Assembly: GCF_900142975.1 (NCBI RefSeq)
Contig: NZ_LT670848.1
Coordinates: 3,224,001 to 3,288,000, forward strand
Origin: Salegentibacter salegens
Lineage (GTDB): Bacteria > Bacteroidota > Bacteroidia > Flavobacteriales > Flavobacteriaceae
Reading direction: 5' to 3'
Length of the DNA stretch: 64,000 bases
The notes under the pieces were generated by a model that made no database searches, was not told where the DNA came from, and worked only from the letters and a program-made list of their open reading frames with translations. Of the stretch, positions 1-9,095 are shown in pieces (the first letter of the stretch is position 1; each line of letters starts with the position of its first letter). Made by a program: the position numbers and the translations under genes.

Positions 1-715
1 TATTAATTAAAAGCTCAAATTCTGTAAGACTACTACAGTTTATGAATTGCTCAGTTAGTGAAGATATTTTTTCTGTAAGTCCGGTTTTATTTGCTTCTGG
101 TAAAGCTTTATAATGTGCGATAGCCTCACGACTATTTTTTTTCTCGTTTAGGTAAACAAAAAAGATATTTTCGGAAAAATCAGGATAAAAGTTAGCTTTT
201 AAAACCGAAACGCCATTTTCTGTAATTTGGTAAGTAATCGGTTGGGTATTTTGCGATGCCGCGATATCATAACCACTACCTCCAAAAGTGTTTTTAAGCA
301 GTTTGTAGGCGTCAATTTCAAACCAGTCAGCAATGTTGTTGATTAAAGTTGAAGAGGTTCCTAAACCCCAATTTCTATTGAAATTCAGCCGGGTGGTAAT
401 CTCAATTCCCATTTTTTCTTCAGAAAATATTTCAGGGTTTAATTGATGTGCTTCATTTATTATTTGCTGAAGTTTTTTACCGGTATTTTCTTCTCCTGAA
501 ATGAATTCAATTTTTCCATTTTTAAATTCAAACTTTCCCTGAAACCATAGTTTATCGTTTTCATCAAAACTATTCCAGTGAATTGTATTTTCTTCAATTC
601 TTTTAACTTCCAGCGACTGACCAAATTTTGTGGGTACGGCGAGGGCTTTTGCGCCGTCTAACACAGCATATTCCCCGGTTATTAAAAGTTTTCCGTTGCT
701 GTAAAACTCTTTCAT
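1..715 (-). CDS. GYDIA-type GHMP kinase, C-terminus beyond window
   Basis: Small-molecule kinase of the GHMP superfamily (galactokinase, homoserine, mevalonate, phosphomevalonate kinases). The reading frame opens with MKEFYSNGKLLITGEYAVLDG, which is the usual N-terminal strand pattern of mevalonate-type kinases; a GLGTSST phosphate-binding loop follows near residue 120 and the diagnostic GGSGYDIAASQ segment near residue 145. About 238 codons are present and the 3' end lies outside the window. The start codon overlaps the stop codon of the HMG-CoA reductase gene by four bases (ATGA), so the two are translationally coupled. This partner supports a role in the mevalonate route to isoprenoids, probably as mevalonate or phosphomevalonate kinase; the exact substrate is inferred, not visible. 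Confidence 0.85.
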   Translation of the reverse strand, partial: MKEFYSNGKLLITGEYAVLDGAKALAVPTKFGQSLEVKRIEENTIHWNSFDENDKLWFQGKFEFKNGKIEFISGEENTGKKLQQIINEAHQLNPEIFSEEKMGIEITTRLNFNRNWGLGTSSTLINNIADWFEIDAYKLLKNTFGGSGYDIAASQNTQPITYQITENGVSVLKANFYPDFSENIFFVYLNEKKNSREAIAHYKALPEANKTGLTEKISSLTEQFINCSSLTEFELLIN

Positions 716-2031
716 GAATTTCGCAATTTTTTCAATTCTTCAACAGCGCTGCTGTGGGTTACGGTGTGTTTAGTGAAATACCTGGTAAGTATTTCTTTTT
801 CCTGAGCATTGGCTTTATGTTGATTTAAAATATTCATTAAATGCATTTTCATATGTCCCTGCTGAATACCAGTGGTGGTTAATGAATTTATTGCAGCAAA
901 GTTTTGTGCGAGGCCGGCAACGGCTACAATTTTCATCAATTCTTTAGCACTTGGCTGCTGTAAAATATCTAAAGCAAGCTTTACTAAAGGATGTAAACTT
1001 GTTAATCCGCCAACGGTTCCCAACGCTAATGGAATTTCGATCCAGAATTTAAAAATACCATCTTCAATGCTGGCGTGGGTTAAGCTGGAGTATTTTCCGT
1101 TTCTGGCGGCATAAGCATGAATTCCGGCTTCTACTGCCCTGAAATCGTTCCCGGTAGCGAGAACCACGGCATCAATACCGTTCATGATTCCTTTGTTGTG
1201 GGTCACAGCACGATAAGGTTCTACTTCAGCAATATTTACCGCCTGGATAAATTTTTTCGCGAAATCTTCTCCGATTAAATCTTTATTTTCATTGAGTTCT
1301 TCTACCGGGCAGGAAACTTCAGCTCTCACTAAACATTCCGGTACATAGTTAGAAAGAATACTCATAATTATTTCAATATCCTTTTCTTCCGAAGAAAAAT
1401 TAGAGTACTGCTGGGCTTCATTTTCAAAAACTTCCGCAAATTTTTCCAGGCAGGAATTTATAAAATTCGCACCCATGGAATCTTTGGTCTCGAACTCGCA
1501 ATGCAACTGATAGTAATTATCAATTTCAGCGGTTTTATCTTTAAGTTTTATATCTAAAACCCCGCCGCCGCGTTTTTCCATATTGCGGGTAATAGGTTTT
1601 ACAGCTTCCAAAAGTTTAGGTTTGGTGGTTTTGAAAAACTGCTCCAGCTTTTGCTTATTTCCGAAGAAATTAAAATGTACCTGACCTATTTTTTTGGTAT
1701 CAATCACTTCTGCTTTAAATCCGCCACGTGTTCTCCAGAATTTCGCCGCTTTACTTGCTGCTGCAATTACAGAACTTTCTTCAATCGCCATAGGAATAGC
1801 AAGAAGATCTCCATTAATTAGGAAATTTGGCGCTAGGCCAAAAGGCAGGTAAAAGTTAGAGAGTGTATTTTCGGTAAATTCGTCGTGAAGTTGTTGTAGC
1901 CTGGAATCTTCGTTCCAGTATTGTCTTAGAATGGCAACGTCTTCGGGGCGGTCTTTCAGGTAGGTTTCGGCCAACCAGTCTATTTTTTCCTTCTTTGTAA
2001 GTTTGGAAAATCCGCTGATAGGTTTTATCAT
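712..2031 (-). CDS. mvaA: Hydroxymethylglutaryl-CoA reductase, class II type
   Basis: Interconverts HMG-CoA and mevalonate using NAD(P)H; in the cytosol and here probably biosynthetic. The 439 residues match the usual size of the bacterial class II enzyme. Visible landmarks are the substrate-binding segment MAIEESSVIAAASKAAKFW near residue 80, the catalytic lysine in THNKGIMNGIDAVVLATGND near residue 280, AVEAGIHAYAARNG after it, and the C-terminal GLAQNFAA...GIQQGHMKMHL with the catalytic histidine. It is the first gene of a pair with the overlapping GHMP kinase. A TATCTTTG element 24 bases upstream fits a flavobacterial promoter. Confidence 0.95.
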   Translation of the reverse strand: MIKPISGFSKLTKKEKIDWLAETYLKDRPEDVAILRQYWNEDSRLQQLHDEFTENTLSNFYLPFGLAPNFLINGDLLAIPMAIEESSVIAAASKAAKFWRTRGGFKAEVIDTKKIGQVHFNFFGNKQKLEQFFKTTKPKLLEAVKPITRNMEKRGGGVLDIKLKDKTAEIDNYYQLHCEFETKDSMGANFINSCLEKFAEVFENEAQQYSNFSSEEKDIEIIMSILSNYVPECLVRAEVSCPVEELNENKDLIGEDFAKKFIQAVNIAEVEPYRAVTHNKGIMNGIDAVVLATGNDFRAVEAGIHAYAARNGKYSSLTHASIEDGIFKFWIEIPLALGTVGGLTSLHPLVKLALDILQQPSAKELMKIVAVAGLAQNFAAINSLTTTGIQQGHMKMHLMNILNQHKANAQEKEILTRYFTKHTVTHSSAVEELKKLRNS

Positions 2032-2054
2032 TTTTTAAGCTAATTTATAGAGCG

Positions 2055-2062
2055 CAAAGATA
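2055..2062 (-). promoter_or_regulatory. Bacteroidota -7 element for mvaA
   Basis: On the minus strand this reads TATCTTTG, an exact TANNTTTG match, 24 bases before the mvaA start codon. No good TTG -33 element is seen at the usual distance, so this is a half-supported promoter. Confidence 0.4.
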
Positions 2063-2212
2063 CGATTGTTATTTAAGGGAAGCTGGTTTTTGGTTTTTAG
2101 AAAGTTTATGAGAATATTTCTTTAACAAATCCTTAGTATTTAACACTCAAATCCTACTTTTTTTGCTGAAAATTTAGTAAACTTGGCAATCAAAATTCAT
2201 TCTATAAATTTT

Positions 2213-4384
2213 ATGAAGTTCTCCAAAATACTGGTTGGGTTGTTAATTGCGGCAACCTCAACAATTTACGCGCAGGATAAAGAAATTAGCCTCGAAGAAA
2301 TCTACGACGGCACCTTTAGACAAGAGCGTTTACAATCCCTACAATCTTTAGACAACGGTAAAGAATACCTGGTTTTAAATCGCGATCGCGATGCCAATAC
2401 CACTAGCATAGATGTTTATTCCTATAAAACAGGGGAAAAGCTTAGAAGTCTATTAAACAGTGAAGATCTTAGTGAAATTTCCGGTTTCCAGGGATTTGAA
2501 CTTAGTGAAAATGAGGATAAGATTTTGCTTTCTACCGAGATGGAGCAAATTTACCGTCACTCTTCTCGCGGAATTTATTATATCTACGATGTAGAAGATA
2601 AAACGCTAACCAAATTAAGTGACAATAAAGTACAGGAACCAACTTTCTCTCCAGATGCTTCTAAAGTGGCTTACGTTTTTGAAAATAATATTTACACTTA
2701 CGATATCCCTACAGGCGAAGAAACCCAGGTGACTATAGATGGTGAGAAAAATACCATAATTAACGGAGTTACCGATTGGGTTTATGAGGAAGAATTTGCC
2801 TTTGTAAGGGCTTTCGACTGGAATAAAACAGGAACTCATTTGGCTTACTTAAAATTTGATGAAACCGAAGTTCCAGAATTTTCAATGGATATGTTTGGGC
2901 AGGATCTTTACCCAAGTCAGCAGGTTTTTAAATATCCTAAAGCAGGAGAGATTAATTCTGAAGTTTCACTTTACTTGTATGAGTTAGCTGCTGAAGAAAG
3001 TGAAAAAGTTGAACTTGGAGATTATGAAGATTTTTATATCCCAAGAATTAAATGGACACAGGATCCTGAGATTTTAAGCGTACAGGTTTTAAACAGGCAT
3101 CAAAACGATTTAGATCTTATTTTTGTTGATGCTGAAGATAATGAAGCTGAAGTGGTGATGAACGAAACCGATGAAGCTTATATAGATATCACGAATAACC
3201 TTACTTTTCTTGAAAACAACAGTTTTATCTGGACTAGCGAAAAAGACGGTTGGAACCATATTTACCTTTATGATGAAGACGGTGAGCTAGAAAACCAGGT
3301 TACCGAAGGAAATTGGGAAGTGACTAGCTATTATGGTTACGATAAAGACTCTAAGAAGATCTTTTATCAAAGTACAGAAAACGGAAGCGTAAACCGCGAT
3401 GTATATTCTATAAAAATTAACGGTAAAAACAAAACCCGTTTAACCGAAAAAGAAGGAACCAATAGCGCAGATTTTAGCGCAGATTATACTTATTTCATCA
3501 ATTCTTACACTAGTACCGAAACTCCTTATGAATTTACGCTTCACAGTGCTAAAAACGGAAAACTGGTAAGAAAGATAAAAGATAATTCGGCTTTACTTGA
3601 AAAGGAAGCAGCTTATAATTTTGCTTCCAAAGATTTAACCACCATTAATATAAATGGTAATGAGCTTAATATGTCTATGATTAAGCCAAATGATTTTGAC
3701 GAGACTAAAGAATACCCATTATTAATGTTTCAGTATTCGGGCCCAGGCTCGCAGTCGGTTTCTAATTCTTATTTTGGAACTAACGATTACTGGTATCAGC
3801 TACTTGCCAACGAGGGTTATATTATAGCAACCGTAGATGGTCGTGGCACAGGGTTTAAAGGTGCGGACTTTAAAAAGGTTACTCAAAATGAATTGGGTAA
3901 ATACGAAGTGGAAGATCAAATAGCGGCTGCACAAAAACTTGGTGCAAGAGATTATATAGATGAAAACCGAATTGGAATTTGGGGATGGAGCTACGGTGGT
4001 TTTATGTCTTCAAACGCTATTCTTAAAGGAAACGATACTTTTTCTATGGCTATAGCTGTAGCGCCGGTAATTAGCTGGAGGTTTTATGATACCATCTATA
4101 CCGAAAGATATATGACTACACCTCAGGAAAATCCTTCCGGCTATGACGAAAACTCACCAATTAACCACGTAGAGAAATTAAAAGGAGATTATCTTTTAAT
4201 TCACGGTGGGGGAGACGATAATGTACATCTTCAAAATACCATGAGAATGGTAGAAGCTTTAGTGCAGGCTAACAAACAGTTTGACTGGGCTATTTACCCG
4301 GATAGAAACCACGGTATCTATGGCGGGAACACAAGATTACACCTATACACAATGATGACCGAATTTATCAAAGAAAAATTATAA
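2213..4384 (+). CDS. Secreted S9 family peptidase (DPP IV-like)
   Basis: Prolyl-dipeptidyl-peptidase-type serine peptidase that would release N-terminal dipeptides from peptides in the periplasm. The start at 2213 is preferred over an upstream TTG at 2183 because it begins a clean signal peptide, MKFSKILVGLLIAATSTIYA, followed by QDKEISLEEIYDGTF typical of Bacteroidota DPP IV. Residues about 30-480 form the beta-propeller domain; the alpha/beta-hydrolase domain carries the nucleophile in GWSYGG (Ser593), the acid in GGGDDNVH and the histidine in DRNHGIYGG. The stop is only five bases before a peptide transporter gene, so products of this enzyme are likely imported by its neighbour. Confidence 0.93.
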   Translation: MKFSKILVGLLIAATSTIYAQDKEISLEEIYDGTFRQERLQSLQSLDNGKEYLVLNRDRDANTTSIDVYSYKTGEKLRSLLNSEDLSEISGFQGFELSENEDKILLSTEMEQIYRHSSRGIYYIYDVEDKTLTKLSDNKVQEPTFSPDASKVAYVFENNIYTYDIPTGEETQVTIDGEKNTIINGVTDWVYEEEFAFVRAFDWNKTGTHLAYLKFDETEVPEFSMDMFGQDLYPSQQVFKYPKAGEINSEVSLYLYELAAEESEKVELGDYEDFYIPRIKWTQDPEILSVQVLNRHQNDLDLIFVDAEDNEAEVVMNETDEAYIDITNNLTFLENNSFIWTSEKDGWNHIYLYDEDGELENQVTEGNWEVTSYYGYDKDSKKIFYQSTENGSVNRDVYSIKINGKNKTRLTEKEGTNSADFSADYTYFINSYTSTETPYEFTLHSAKNGKLVRKIKDNSALLEKEAAYNFASKDLTTININGNELNMSMIKPNDFDETKEYPLLMFQYSGPGSQSVSNSYFGTNDYWYQLLANEGYIIATVDGRGTGFKGADFKKVTQNELGKYEVEDQIAAAQKLGARDYIDENRIGIWGWSYGGFMSSNAILKGNDTFSMAIAVAPVISWRFYDTIYTERYMTTPQENPSGYDENSPINHVEKLKGDYLLIHGGGDDNVHLQNTMRMVEALVQANKQFDWAIYPDRNHGIYGGNTRLHLYTMMTEFIKEKL

Positions 4385-4389
4385 TTTAA

Positions 4390-6306
4390 ATGGCAACAGC
4401 AACAAACAGAGCGCCCCAAAAAGAACTTTTTGGGCATCCGGTAGGACTTTACATCTTATTCTTCACCGAAATGTGGGAACGTTTTTCCTATTATGGAATG
4501 CGTGCAATCCTCGTTTTATATTTAGTAAGCGCCACAACCGGTGGTAATGCAGGTCTTGGATGGACTGGTGGTGAAGCCATCGCGCTTTATGGCTGGTATA
4601 CAATGCTGGTTTACGTAGCGTCCATTCCCGGTGGGATTATAGCCGATAAACTTTTAGGACAAAAGAAAACTGTATTGTGGGGTGGTATTATTCTTGTCGC
4701 TGGACATGGGATACTTGCTGTAGAAGAGATGTGGGCCTTTTATACAGGACTGCTTCTAATTATTGTGGGGGTTGGTATGCTTAAGCCCAACATATCCACC
4801 ATGGTTGGAGGGCTTTATAAAGAAGGTGATATTAGAAGGGATAAAGGTTTTACTATTTTTTATATTGGGATTAACCTTGGTGCTTTTCTTTCCAGTTTAA
4901 TCGTTGGTTATGTAGGTGAAAATATAGGTTGGCATTATGGTTTTGGTCTTGCAGGGATTGCCATGGCTCTTGGTCTTATAGTCTATTGGTGGGGACAAAA
5001 ATACTTAATCAATGTCGGAAACCTTCTATCTAAAGTAGAACGTAGTGAAGGTGCTTCGCTTAGCAACATGTTTAGCGAACTATTAAAATCTCCTTTACAG
5101 TTGGTTATCACATCAGTTTTGATGATTGGTTCTATCTATGTGCTTATTGCAGAATCTATACCTTTTGGTTTATTGTTTATCTTCTTAACTCTTGTAGTTG
5201 CTTTGATGCTTATGGTGTATAAAGACCTTACTACGCAGGTTATGAAGGACAGATATGTGGTAATGATCTTATCTTTCCTGCTTGTAGTTGTTTTTTGGGG
5301 AGCTTTTGAGCAAGCCGGAGGATTAATGAATATTTATGCAGCCGATAAAACGGACCGTACTTTATCTTTTAGTTTACCGCTTATTGGTAATGAGGTACCG
5401 GCAACCTGGTTTCAGTCCTTAAATGCCATGTTTATCATTATTTTTGGAGTAATAATTGCAAATTTCTGGGCAAAAAGAAAGTTGAAGAATAAAGAAGCTT
5501 CCTCAATCTTTAAAATGTCTACAGGTGTAATTATTATGGGGCTTGGCTTTCTATTTATGGCCATAGCCGCAAAAGAATATACTGCTTTTGAAAGTAAATC
5601 GGCCATGTATTGGTTGGTACTTGCCTACTTACTGCATACCATTGGAGAATTATGTTCTTCTCCTGTAGCGCTTTCTTTTATTACCAAGCTGGCGCCGGTA
5701 AAATATGCCTCTCTTATGATGGGTGTTTATTTTGCTGCTACAGGACTTGGAAACAAAATGGCAGGACTTATTGGTGAATTCTCTCAAGGAGAACCCGCTA
5801 CTGTCCAGTTAAGCACAGAGGGTAGTGATGTAGCTAATAGATTGCAATTAAACGATACAATACTTCAGAATAAAAATGACTTTACGTTTAATGGGTTTGT
5901 TTACCTGGAGAATAATGAGCTTGCGGTAACTAATATGGAATCTGAGACACCGGTAATGGGGCTTATAGAATTTGAGAACGAAAACCAAAAGTTAGAGATC
6001 GTAGAAAATCTAAAAGAGGAAGGAGTAACCGCACAGGATCCCTACCACGTTATGCTTAATTTTAGGCAGGAGGAAGATAAAGTAGGGTATTATGGTGATT
6101 TTGTGATCGAAGAAGTACAAACCCAGTTAGAATTTAGAACTTTTATTGGAATTACTATATTCACAACCATTTTTGGACTAATTGTGATTTTTATGTTGAA
6201 ACCTTTAAAGCGATTAACACACGGTGCTGAAGATAACGAGCGGGAAATGCTGGAGCAGGAGCAATATGAAATTGCAGATACCGAAAGGAATAGGAAAAAT
6301 TCTTAA
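4390..6306 (+). CDS. Proton-dependent oligopeptide transporter (POT family)
   Basis: Inner-membrane MFS transporter importing di- and tripeptides with protons. The N-terminal helix carries the ExxER signature of POT transporters in FTEMWERFSYYGMRAIL, and the protein has the usual helical repeat up to about residue 460. It is long for the family (638 residues): residues about 460-580 between the last two predicted helices form a hydrophilic, acidic insertion, followed by a final helix and a charged tail. It is co-transcribed with the S9 peptidase gene and ends at a strong hairpin terminator. Confidence 0.93.
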   Translation: MATATNRAPQKELFGHPVGLYILFFTEMWERFSYYGMRAILVLYLVSATTGGNAGLGWTGGEAIALYGWYTMLVYVASIPGGIIADKLLGQKKTVLWGGIILVAGHGILAVEEMWAFYTGLLLIIVGVGMLKPNISTMVGGLYKEGDIRRDKGFTIFYIGINLGAFLSSLIVGYVGENIGWHYGFGLAGIAMALGLIVYWWGQKYLINVGNLLSKVERSEGASLSNMFSELLKSPLQLVITSVLMIGSIYVLIAESIPFGLLFIFLTLVVALMLMVYKDLTTQVMKDRYVVMILSFLLVVVFWGAFEQAGGLMNIYAADKTDRTLSFSLPLIGNEVPATWFQSLNAMFIIIFGVIIANFWAKRKLKNKEASSIFKMSTGVIIMGLGFLFMAIAAKEYTAFESKSAMYWLVLAYLLHTIGELCSSPVALSFITKLAPVKYASLMMGVYFAATGLGNKMAGLIGEFSQGEPATVQLSTEGSDVANRLQLNDTILQNKNDFTFNGFVYLENNELAVTNMESETPVMGLIEFENENQKLEIVENLKEEGVTAQDPYHVMLNFRQEEDKVGYYGDFVIEEVQTQLEFRTFIGITIFTTIFGLIVIFMLKPLKRLTHGAEDNEREMLEQEQYEIADTERNRKNS

Positions 6307-6318
6307 AATAGTTGAAAC

Positions 6319-6352
6319 AAAAAACGTTCTTTAATTTTAGGAACGTTTTTTG
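6319..6352 (+). terminator. Rho-independent terminator after POT transporter
   Basis: Inverted repeat AAAAAACGTTC / GAACGTTTTTT with an 11-base loop and a T-run, 13 bases after the transporter stop. Being symmetric in A/T tails it could work in both directions. Confidence 0.8.
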
Positions 6353-6378
6353 TTTTACAATCATTCTAAAAGTGATAC

Positions 6379-6915
6379 ATGATTAGAGTAATTACCATAT
6401 TTCTTCTGTTTATAGGAATTAATAGCCAGGCACAGGAAATTAACTGGATGAGTATGAACGAGGCTCTGGAAGCACAGGAAAAAGAACCTAAAAAGATTTT
6501 TATGGATGCCTACACCGTTTGGTGCGGCCCTTGTAAAATGCTTGATAAAAACACTTTTACAAACGATGATGTAATTGAATTTGTAAACGAAAATTATTAC
6601 CCGGTAAAGTTTAATGCTGAAGGTCCCGAGGAAATAGATTTTAAAGGACAGGTGTTTAAAAACCCGCAATACGATCCCGAAAAGAAAGGCAGAAATTCTT
6701 CGCACCAGCTTGCCAGGGCTTTAAAAATTACGGGTTATCCCAGCCTCGTATTTTTCGACGAGGAAGCTAAATTACTTGCTCCAATTCCCGGCTACAGAAC
6801 CCCACAGCAATTGGAACTTTATCTGAAGCTTTTTGCGAAAGATGAATATAAAAAAATGACTTCAAAAGAAGCTTTTGCAGAATACCAGGAGAATTTTGAA
6901 GGTTCTTTTAAATAA
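6379..6915 (+). CDS. Secreted thioredoxin-like protein
   Basis: Thioredoxin-fold oxidoreductase exported to the periplasm. Residues 1-19 (MIRVITIFLLFIGINSQAQ) look like a signal peptide. The active-site motif is WCGPCK near residue 48, preceded by KIFMDAYTVWC as in the Thioredoxin_7/DUF255-like group, and the cis-proline segment is TGYPSLVFFD near residue 115. At 178 residues it is a single-domain protein. It stands alone after the transporter terminator and faces comEC. It may act as a thiol-disulfide reductase or isomerase; the partner is unknown. Confidence 0.85.
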   Translation: MIRVITIFLLFIGINSQAQEINWMSMNEALEAQEKEPKKIFMDAYTVWCGPCKMLDKNTFTNDDVIEFVNENYYPVKFNAEGPEEIDFKGQVFKNPQYDPEKKGRNSSHQLARALKITGYPSLVFFDEEAKLLAPIPGYRTPQQLELYLKLFAKDEYKKMTSKEAFAEYQENFEGSFK

Positions 6916-6926
6916 AACATTTCGGT

Positions 6927-6971
6927 TTCGAGGCCAACCGCAGCGCGTTTCAGTCTCGATTATCGAGTAAA
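6927..6971 (-). repeat. Dispersed CTCGATAATCGAG repeat, short variant
   Basis: Bases 6954-6971, read on the minus strand, are identical over 18 bases to the start of the copy at 14258 (TTTACTCGATAATCGAGA) and are followed by a diverged stretch that again contains CCTCGAAA. It lies between the convergent thioredoxin-like and comEC genes, like the two longer copies, which lie between other convergent pairs. Confidence 0.55.
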
Positions 6972-6997
6972 ATTTAAGTGTTAGTTGATAGTGGACC

Positions 6998-9043
6998 TTA
7001 AGGTTCAGTAGAGATGCGAAAAGCCCCGTTTTTACCAGTATGGTGAAAACGGGCTTTTTGTTTTTGGGCGGTTTCTGCCCAGCGGGATACATAACTATGG
7101 TAGTTGCTTCCGTCTGCAATAATTATCTTTGGATTTAAACGTCTAATTAGCCGCTCTAAGTTGATTTTAGGAGAATTCCGAAGTAATACCACATCAGGCT
7201 CAAAATTGTTTAACTTGTAAACTGCGCTACTGTCAACAATTAAAACTGAAGCTTTATAAGTATTCAAGATATCAGGAATTATCTTTTCTTCAATACTATG
7301 AATATTGCTTCCAGTTTTGTAGTCTTTTAGCCGAATTTCCTCCTGAATCTCATCCTCTAAATTATGATAAAGAATTAACTTTTCGTCTTTCTGAATACCA
7401 ATCATCGTTTTCCTGGGTTTGTGAAAAATAATAATCTCTAAAGATGAATTTTGTATTTTGCTATAAAGCATACTTCCCTGGAATAAAAGAATTCCGCAGA
7501 GAAAGAAAACAAGGTTTTTAAAGCTTTTTTGATAAATTAAAAGAATAAAAAAGAAAATCAATAAGTACGCACTGAGATTTTGCCAGATATTAAAGTGAAT
7601 ATCGGTAAAAACAAATTCTTCTTTTTCTGCGATCCAACCTATAAATTGGTTCATTAAACTGATTAGCTTTCCATAGGTATTCGCCAAAAAATCGGGGAGA
7701 AAATTTAGAAAAGCGAGTACAATAACCAAAATACCTAATCCTAATATAATTCCCAAAACCGGTAAAACTACCAGGTTAGAAAGAAAAAATAAACCCGGAA
7801 ATTGATGAAAATAGAATAAACTTAGAGGTAAAACTCCAATTTGTGCCGCGATGCTCACACTCAATAATCCCCAGAAGTATTTTGTGATTTTAAACCTTGG
7901 TTTCCAGAGCTTAAATAATTTAGGTTGAATGGTCACAATAGCAAAAACCGCAAGATAACTCAGCTGAAATCCCACCTGAAAAATAAAATAAGGATTTATA
8001 AGCAACAAAATAAACAGCGAAATAAACAAACTGTTTAAAACGCTGGTTTTTCGGCGCATTTGCATCCCGATAGCGATAAAGGAAAACATAGTCACCGCCC
8101 GAACTACAGATGGCGAAAGTCCTGCCAAAATTGCAAATCCCCACATTAATACAATAAGCAGCAGCGTTTTTAATATTAATCCGTTTCTTAAGAGATTTAG
8201 CGGTTTAAAAAGCCAGTTTAAAATGAGTAAAATAATCCCCACGTGAAGTCCTGAAACCGCTAAAATATGAATGGCTCCCGCTGCAGCATATTCTTCGTAA
8301 ATCTCTTTTGAAATATCCTGCCGCTGCCCTAATAATAGGGCCTGCATTATGGCTAATTCATCTTTATTAAATTTAGTTTCAAAAAGGTTTTGTATTAATC
8401 TCTCCCTGAAATTAGAAATATTAGTTAGCAGCCTCTTTTCTGTATGCGGTAAAATTTGAATTTCGGCTTTATTCAATTGCAATTGCTTTTCTACCCTTTG
8501 CTTTTGCATATAGTTTCGATAATTAAAGCGATAGGGATTTAGTGGTTCAGCAATGTTTTTAAGCTCATTTGGAACGAGCAGCTTTATTCCCGGTTCTAAC
8601 TTGCTTTCAATAGAATCTTTTGAAATACTTAATAAGATTTTTCCCTTTGCCGGTATGATTTTTTCTTCTGAAAAAACCTTTTCTACTTCAGCAATATAGG
8701 CTTCGTAATAAAGGTTCGGTTTAAGACTTTCGGTAATACGAATTTGGATTATTTCAGCGTCAGGATTTTCAATATTTATATAATGATTTGCCTGGTTTTT
8801 TGGCTGATGAAGATAAGTTACTGGAACTCCCAGGGTGAAAATTAAACTCCAGGTACAGATTCCGAAGAAAACATCGTCAAATAACTTTCTACGCGCTCTT
8901 AAAAATGCTGAACAAAAAATTAAAAAGAGAACACCTAAAAATATAAAAAGCGGAGTCCCGGGAATTTCAAACGAAAATCCGGTGATTATTCCCAGAATAA
9001 GGAATAATGAGAGTTTAATTATGGTGAAATTCAGAAATTGCAT
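6998..9043 (-). CDS. ComEC/Rec2-family DNA uptake channel protein
   Basis: Multi-spanning inner-membrane protein related to ComEC, the channel through which single-stranded DNA enters during natural transformation. Two N-terminal helices are followed by a DUF4131-like soluble part (about residues 30-200), then the Competence domain with the characteristic GQRQDIS...YEEYAAAGAIHILAVSGLHVGI segment near residue 240 and GLSPSVVRA near 310. The C-terminal 130 residues are soluble but carry no HxHxDH motif, so the metallo-beta-lactamase domain of longer ComEC proteins is missing or reduced. It is the last gene of a minus-strand group with the NlpC/P60 gene 52 bases upstream. Confidence 0.88.
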   Translation of the reverse strand: MQFLNFTIIKLSLFLILGIITGFSFEIPGTPLFIFLGVLFLIFCSAFLRARRKLFDDVFFGICTWSLIFTLGVPVTYLHQPKNQANHYINIENPDAEIIQIRITESLKPNLYYEAYIAEVEKVFSEEKIIPAKGKILLSISKDSIESKLEPGIKLLVPNELKNIAEPLNPYRFNYRNYMQKQRVEKQLQLNKAEIQILPHTEKRLLTNISNFRERLIQNLFETKFNKDELAIMQALLLGQRQDISKEIYEEYAAAGAIHILAVSGLHVGIILLILNWLFKPLNLLRNGLILKTLLLIVLMWGFAILAGLSPSVVRAVTMFSFIAIGMQMRRKTSVLNSLFISLFILLLINPYFIFQVGFQLSYLAVFAIVTIQPKLFKLWKPRFKITKYFWGLLSVSIAAQIGVLPLSLFYFHQFPGLFFLSNLVVLPVLGIILGLGILVIVLAFLNFLPDFLANTYGKLISLMNQFIGWIAEKEEFVFTDIHFNIWQNLSAYLLIFFFILLIYQKSFKNLVFFLCGILLFQGSMLYSKIQNSSLEIIIFHKPRKTMIGIQKDEKLILYHNLEDEIQEEIRLKDYKTGSNIHSIEEKIIPDILNTYKASVLIVDSSAVYKLNNFEPDVVLLRNSPKINLERLIRRLNPKIIIADGSNYHSYVSRWAETAQKQKARFHHTGKNGAFRISTEP
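7019..7058 (+). terminator. Hairpin terminator embedded in the comEC 3' end
   Basis: An approximately 18-bp stem (7019-7037 with 7041-7058; one bulged C, one G-T pair) with a three-base loop GTA, ending in a T-run on the plus strand. It would stop transcripts of the plus-strand thioredoxin-like gene, yet it lies inside the coding end of the oppositely oriented comEC. Confidence 0.55.
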
Positions 9044-9095
9044 CCCCTTTATTTAATTTTTTGGGGCGGCAATTATCTTTTGAAGATACTAAAAA

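Noticed and set aside
6361..6705. 114-residue minus-strand frame opposite the thioredoxin-like gene
   Set aside because: Shadow of a well-supported gene with signal peptide and WCGPC motif.
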